Shown here in pieces: positions 57,849 to 64,000 of a stretch of DNA of 64,000 bases. The translations under genes were made by a program, and so were the position numbers. The notes under the pieces are model-generated. The model saw only the letters and a list, made by a program, of their open reading frames with translations. It had not been told where the DNA came from and ran no database searches. Source of the stretch: Anseranas semipalmata (taxonomy: Eukaryota > Chordata > Aves > Anseriformes > Anseranatidae). The stretch spans positions 997,360-1,061,359 of the forward strand of contig VXAA01000904.1 in NCBI GenBank assembly GCA_013399115.1, in the 5' to 3' direction. Positions within the stretch are counted from its first letter, which is position 1. The number at the start of each line of letters is the position of its first letter.

Positions 57849-60800
57849 CTGTAAAAGTAATTGCATAGAACCCCAATTTAAACCTTATCCTGTGCAGATA
57901 CATCCCTCAAGTAGCTGTCAAAGAATAGTTCCAACCTCTGCAAAATACCATTGCCAACTTCACTCAAAAATAATCTGATATCTTCCTCATGTACTTCCAT
58001 TCATTTGTTCAGATTTTGGAAAAAAATTAACTACTGCAGGCAGTCTCCCCTGTAATATAAATACTTCACTGCAGCTTGCCTCAAACAACAACACTTGCAT
58101 CTGCTTTATTAACTGCCTGTTCTTTGTGCATAATTGAGTATTTTTTATTAGCTTTTCATGTTTCAATAGACAAAGCAGGGCATCTGTCCAAATATATCTT
58201 GACAAGGAAATAAAGGGAATAAAATTATATTTCACAGCAATTAATTTTGTAGGAGGAATTAATTTATAGTAGCAATTCACTTTGCTTTCTGTTACAACAA
58301 AAGTCTCTGTGTAAAATTTTGCCAATAGGGTAAGTGCCCTCGTAAGTGAGGCCTTGTGAACTCGGAGAGAGTTTCAGCTAAACTAAGAAAAAGCGTTTAG
58401 CTTCAGGGCAGCTTTGAGAGGCAGTACTGAGACTGTGGGAAAACCACTGATCAGATGTTTCTATTAAGGAAGCTGAGAGTAAAATGATGCTAACAGTGAA
58501 AATCTGCCGTAGATTTAAGAACTAATATACCACTTAGGAGCAGGGAGCACTTCGTGTCTCTTAAAGCTATTGGTTCAGACTGTGCGTAAAGCAGGGAAAA
58601 TACCACTGCACTGGTTTAATTTGGTTAATTTTATCAAATTCAGATGAGTACCCAAAAAAGCTAAAATTACAGTTTGTCTGGATCTGAAGAATAACGGTGT
58701 TATGGAAAGGACTGAAATCAGTGTTTGCAAGTATACAAGAGCTCATCTGTAGACATTCACACAAAAAATCTGGACCTCTGCTTGAGCCTGAACGGCACAG
58801 AATCGCTGAATTTGCAGATTCTTCCTCTACATCATGAACTAGGCCTGGAAGATGGCATCACAGTTCATTTTCATTATTGGACCGGTTATTACCGGTATTT
58901 AGAAATGGTTCTTGTTAGCATGACTGCTCCCTCCCTGCCTTCAAATATATATGCTGTGCGTGCCCTCGTTCTCTATACCAGCTCTTGGGAGCGCTTTTTG
59001 GATGACCGTTCATTCCCACTTTTCCTCACAAGGCATATAGCAGTAGGAATCAGGATCGGACCGCTTCCTGTTGTATCACTGAAGGTTTTTTGGAATTCCA
59101 GTTAATACACCCTTATAGCAGGCACGAAGTTGTATTGTAATTACAATTTGTCAGTAAGCTCATTTAGATACTGTTTAGGCATGAACCTTGTACATATGAT
59201 TTCCCATGCAAAAAGGAGACTTTTTGCAAGATCATGACTAAATCGCCTTCACATACAAAATGAGAATTTGTGCGATTAACATGAATTACTGGCACCCTCC
59301 AGTAACAGGGGAAAAAGCACTGTCGCTTCAGCAGGTCAAAGTCAGAACGTTCTTAGATTCTGACTATAGACATATTAATAAAAACAAACCACAAAGTCCT
59401 TCTTCAACCTCATTTCTGTGGGTTTTCCACACCAGAAGCTGCAGTCTGCATCAGTGTAGCTTCTCCTCCTTGATGCTGGAGAAGGACGCGGTTTAGACCA
59501 TCGCCTTTTAGTGATGCCGCCTATCCACACTCAGAACGGCAGTGCCAAACAGCCCAGCTCCCCCAGTTTCAAGAGACCGGCTGGTTGAAACCTGGGGTTG
59601 CTCATCTGCGCAGATGAACCCCGCGAAGGCTGAGGCCAGGCCAATCCCCAGCACAACTGCTTGGGATCACAGCCGACTCGAAAACCGCAAAACTCTTTCA
59701 ACCACGGGGAACGTAACCAAGTGACCTGACTTTCTCACCACGAGGGAGTGACTGCATCTACTCAGACAAATCAGCCTTTCATTACACCGTTCACATGACC
59801 CACCAGATGAAGTGGCTGGTTTCTGAGTCACCCAGCTTCCTAGAAGCCATGCTGGCACATCCCTTTGTTTCAGAAAACTCATTTCATAAATGAACTCTAT
59901 CATGAAGACCAAACGATGTCGAAAACATCATATCCTCTAAAGCTTTTGCAAGCTTTCACTTAAAGAGATAGAGTCACCTTTAAAACACAGGCAATAGAAA
60001 CACTAACACTCTCCTTTCAAGACACTCGCTATTGAAGAAAACAGTAATTTTCACCAGCATCTTTTAATAAGAAAAGTAGAAAATTTCCACCATCCACAGA
60101 CAAAGAAAATGTCACGTCAGATGAACACCTTAAGTGGTGTTGGAACAGACATTCTTCCTGGCACATGCAGTTAATAGCAAGGCAGGTATGTGCATGTTGG
60201 TAACAAAGTGTATCGGCTACATGAGGAAACTTCAAGTCCTGCTGGGACTAAACCAAACACAAAAATGTTCTACGGTGCAACAGCACCTAGAAGTCCTGGT
60301 CAGTGTGAGAATGTGCTTATTCTTTCAGAAAATCTGTCCACAGGATTCTGACATACACAATTCTGTTTTGCTAACTTCAGTTTTTTGGGAAACAGGAGAC
60401 CAATATGCTGACATCACGAGGTATGAAACTTATCTGCAAGACTATCATCTCTTTCTGGAAAGAGTCCCAGCTTCCACAGTGCTTTATGATGGCCTGCTTG
60501 AGTGATGGATCACAGGGTTACAACATCCTGAGTCTATGACAAGGGTCTGTTAGTTTTATAATGCTAGGTTACACAGCCGGTATGTTTAAAGGCAAACACT
60601 TCTTAGAAGTGGCTTAGAAATGCGTGTTGAAAGTAATCACTTGCTAGACCACGGAGTGCGCACAGTGTTCTCTCCCGTATCTCGGGCACTCCAGTTGCTG
60701 GTTTCAATTCCAGTGCATCAGTCATGGGGATGCTGGCAGAAAAGACTGAGACATACATTAATGTGGGGACACCCCAGTGCACCGACCAAAGTCTAAAAAC

Positions 60801-63630
60801 ATCCACTGTTGAGAAACACTGCCTCATTTAACAGCCATTCCTTCTCTGAAGGGCCTCATGAATAAAATCGTTTTCTGAAAGCCACCTTGAGCCTCTTACA
60901 ACCCTTTTTAAGATATCACTGAGTTACAATAAGAGAGATCACCTGTTCTAACAGCAACGGCTGAACATACTGAGGTTTGTACAAAGGGTATATAAATGTG
61001 GAGAAATGGAAAGATGTGCCAGCTCTATAAAGTACGTGAACCAGCAGGACCACCTCAGGAGGAACGGAGAGAGGCAAGAGCGACGATACCTGGGCAAAGC
61101 AGGAGTCTGGTACAGGCAGACAATGAGACAGACACATATGGGAAAAGCTTCCTATCTGGGAGCAGAATGGACTTCTTGTTCCTGAAGGGAAAAATAAAAA
61201 TAATGGTTTACTCAAGAAGCTGCCAACGATGATGTAGAGGAAATTCAGCTAGCCTCTTTGAGGAGAGCGGCTTCAGTCAAGTGCAGAGGACAGAAAACAG
61301 ACTGTCAGGAATTAAAAAGAACCAGAGGGCAGAGTGCTCACCCATCAATTGCAAAGGCAAACGAGACAGAAGACAGTCTTGGCCAGATGAAGTGTCAGTG
61401 GGGACAGAAGGGATGTGAGAAGCAATAGCAAGATTGGCAAGGGATGCTTATCATAAGCCTGCAAAACCGAGAATAACAAAGGGGAAGCAAGATGGGGATC
61501 AGGCCAGGAATAAGGAGGGAAATGAAAAAGGGAAATGAAATTTGTCATAGTAAGAGGTACAGTAAAAGTATCAGTGCTTACAGCAAGGTTTTATGTAATC
61601 CATGTCAATAAGCTGCAGCAGTGCTGATAGCTTCCGAGAGAAGGTATTGGCACTTCTATCTAGTGGCTCTTCTGACTTCCCTCTATTTAAAAACTCTCAG
61701 CATTGTGCAACCATATATACAGTTATCTTTCCTGGCCCTGCCCTTCTCATATCCTCTTTTCACTAAGATCGCCTGCTTTCCTTCTAACAAAACTGCTATG
61801 CCTGTTCCACTTCCAGCGCTGCAACTCCTCTGGCAGCAAAGAATACTCTGCTTTACTGGTAGCACTAACATTTATCACAACAAGGTTTTACTAAATGTAA
61901 ATGCTGTAGGTAAAGGGGCTGAAGGGTCTTACAGAATAGCTAAGAAGAATTCCACATTTGGGTAAACTAAAGAATTAACTCCTCACTGAGCCGGTTGCTC
62001 CCAAGGAGACTGTGTAGGAAGAAGCAGCAAAGCCAACACAAGGAACAAATTAATTAAGAGCTGTCCTTCAAAGCAGCTGATTTAAGACCAAACAAGAATA
62101 TTTCTAAAGAGCTGAAAGTCAATAGCAAGTTTCTTCTATAGTTTTGCTATTCTAGCAAAAACCGCTCCTCTAAATTCCCTGTGAAAAGAAGTCCTGTGCC
62201 ACGTAACTAGCTATCGGCAGTCAGAAGCTGGAATATCTGCAAGATTTTCACAGCACCTTGTAGCCAGCCCTGGCAAGGGCAACAGCTCAGTCCATGCATA
62301 AACCTCAGTGCCAGCCCAGGGTGAGCGGAGTCTGGGATAGACTTCCCCATATTTGTTGGCATAGCCTTCTGCCAGTAGTATTCAAAGTGCAATTACCCTC
62401 AGAGAGGCGGCTGTATGAACACAGTGCCCCCTTTCGCGTGAAGATCTGAGCCCTTTGTGTCTTCCTGAGAAAAGCTGTTTTACAGTGCTAACCATCCCAC
62501 TGCAGGGTCATTACAGCAAAAGGAGAACTGGAGATCCTGACATACTTTTTCATTAGTAACGGTAATCTTGACTCAGTCAGGCCAGTCTAAACTCAAGTAT
62601 TTGCTACCACTGGGAGAGATAGAAAAGAGATTGATTTTCCACATCTTATTTCCTGTGTGCCACAACATTTTCAAATATGGCAAATAAACGAGAACTTATT
62701 TCCACACAGCATTAATTTCAGAGTTGTTGGCTTTAGTTATAACCTCACCTTTAAAAGAAACTCAACTATTTCACATAGTACAAGAACAGTAAAAACGTGC
62801 AGATGTTAGAAGCAAATGGGCACCTATACTACATGAAAAAATCTGCACGTTTTGATGAGAAGTGATGTGATTTATTTCCCAGAGGTAAGAAAAAAATACC
62901 CTTTATTTTTATAGCACAAACGGTGCATTTCTAGAGCTTGCACAGAGCCCCTGCACTGATCGTAAATGACATTCTGTCTCTATAAATTAAAACACATTCA
63001 TCATACCCCCGTTTGCAATCTCTGCATAACTATCATAATCAATGCTACAGAATATCAATAAATGTCCTGGGAGCCATACATCAACATCATGCTAGTGTAA
63101 ATGCATTGTAATTCTTGTGGTTTTGCACTGCTCTGGGGTCACTGAGATCAGCACCTTTCAGTGTTTTTTTCCCCTCTCTCTCTCCTTTGACTACTACTGT
63201 AAGCTTTTGTTGCCATCCCCCGTTGTTCGAAGAGCAGCAGATAATAAAGAACACATAAGAAATTATTTCTGCCTCCATCTGGTAACCTGGTAAGTTTTTG
63301 CTTAAAAGGCACAAGCTTTTAAAGCAATATTCATATCCTTCACAAAAGTTGCTGCTGCATTTCCTAGCAGAATACTTCTAAGCAAATGGAGCTTTACCTA
63401 CCAGGTTTGGAGTCCCTGATACCAAGTCCCTGTCAGAAAGATTTTATGTGGCTCCCTGATAACTGCTTTCTGGTCGGTTTCAGGAAAACATTTAGTAAAT
63501 AAGAAGGAACCACTATTAAAAAGCAAAGAAATACCCTTCAGCCAGAGAAATTTTTTGTGTGTGTGTGTATATATATATATTTTACCAGTGGAGGAGAAGG
63601 GGAACAATTTAGTAATATATCTAAAAAATG
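57849..63630 (-). other. Region upstream of NOD1 coding exons (probable 5' UTR intron)
   Basis: No coding exon is recognised on either strand. If the CpG-rich right end is the NOD1 promoter, this is the first intron or introns of NOD1. Open frames of up to about 126 codons occur but have no familiar domain. No CR1 was seen here. Confidence 0.55.
63557..63580. repeat. GT/TA microsatellite
   Basis: A short run of GT units followed by TA units lies upstream of the CpG-rich right end. Confidence 0.85.
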
Positions 63631-63639
63631 GAACTGCTT

Positions 63640-64000
63640 TTCTACTATTATTTACTATTTTCGCATTCAACTTGCAGTGAGGTCTGCAACTGCAGCTGTA
63701 ACTGGCAGAACCGCGTATTCACAACTCCCCCAGTCCTACGTCCCGAGACTCGTTCCAGCTGCCAGCAGCAGACCAGGCTGGTTACGGGCACCCCACCTGC
63801 CCAAGCCCACGGCAAGATGGGCCCCAGCCCCACCGAGGACTCGGCTCCTGCCGCCGCGCCGCTCTCAGGAGGGCTCACGCCCCTCCAGGAGAATCACCCC
63901 GCCGCCCGACACCTGTAGCACGAGTTATTCCCGGCGGCACCGCGCACGGACGCGGTTTCCCTCGCCAGGAGGTGCTGGGGCACCGCCGCCCGCCCCGGCT
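63640..64000 (-). promoter_or_regulatory. CpG-rich right edge, candidate NOD1 promoter
   Basis: From about 63,700 the composition changes sharply to GC-rich with many CpGs (for example CCGGCGGCACCGCGCACGGA near 63,931). It continues past the window edge. Its place about 6 kb before the NOD1 start codon fits a CpG-island promoter with a noncoding first exon. In human the next gene in this direction is GGCT, so a neighbouring gene is an alternative explanation. Confidence 0.5.

Noticed and set aside
58725..59105. 126-codon open frame on the + strand upstream of NOD1
   Set aside because: No family resemblance and no supporting splice sites or context.
1..64000. Prokaryotic-type systems (operons, CRISPR arrays, phage genes)
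   Set aside because: The window is vertebrate DNA with spliced genes. No regularly spaced repeats with unique spacers or operon-like gene packing were seen.

Overview
The window looks like a piece of a bird nuclear genome. The evidence is three CR1 LINE fragments, including one with the octamer-type 3' tail typical of avian CR1, vertebrate introns of about 0.8-21 kb, and two recognisable vertebrate genes in the order seen in human 7p14.3 (ZNRF2 then NOD1, tail to tail). The species cannot be named from the sequence alone.

Positions 1-about 31,300 carry the 3' part of ZNRF2 on the + strand. Exon 1, which should hold the start codon, lies before the window. Coding exons 2-4 (4746-4841, 25760-25865, 26655-26712) encode the last 85 complete residues, with the zinc finger and the atypical RING. 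An untranslated exon probably starts at 27800. The intron between exons 3 and 4 is a GC-AG intron, and only that donor keeps the RING open. Intron 2 (about 21 kb) holds two CR1 fragments of opposite orientation, a 164-base pure polypyrimidine tract, a GC-rich patch and a sense-strand G4 motif.

Positions about 31,300-38,000 are intergenic. They contain a GC/CpG-rich block (about 34,210-36,560) and a 311-base direct duplication on both sides of a 6-N gap, almost certainly an assembly error.

Positions about 38,000-64,000 carry NOD1 on the - strand. All eleven coding exons can be assembled from splice sites into an intact 951-codon frame (CARD, NACHT with Walker A and B, winged helix, LRRs), against 953 residues in human. 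Seven consecutive LRR exons are each exactly 84 bases and in the same phase. The upstream region ends in a CpG-rich stretch at the right edge, the best candidate for the NOD1 promoter.

The two genes are neighbours by conserved synteny and not parts of one pathway: ZNRF2 is a membrane-associated E3 ubiquitin ligase, and NOD1 is a cytosolic sensor of bacterial peptidoglycan fragments that signals through RIPK2 to NF-kB. I saw no new multi-gene system. The observations most worth checking are the GC-AG intron, the start-stop and overlapping upstream ORFs in the NOD1 leader, the intergenic CpG-rich block, and the gap-flanking duplication.
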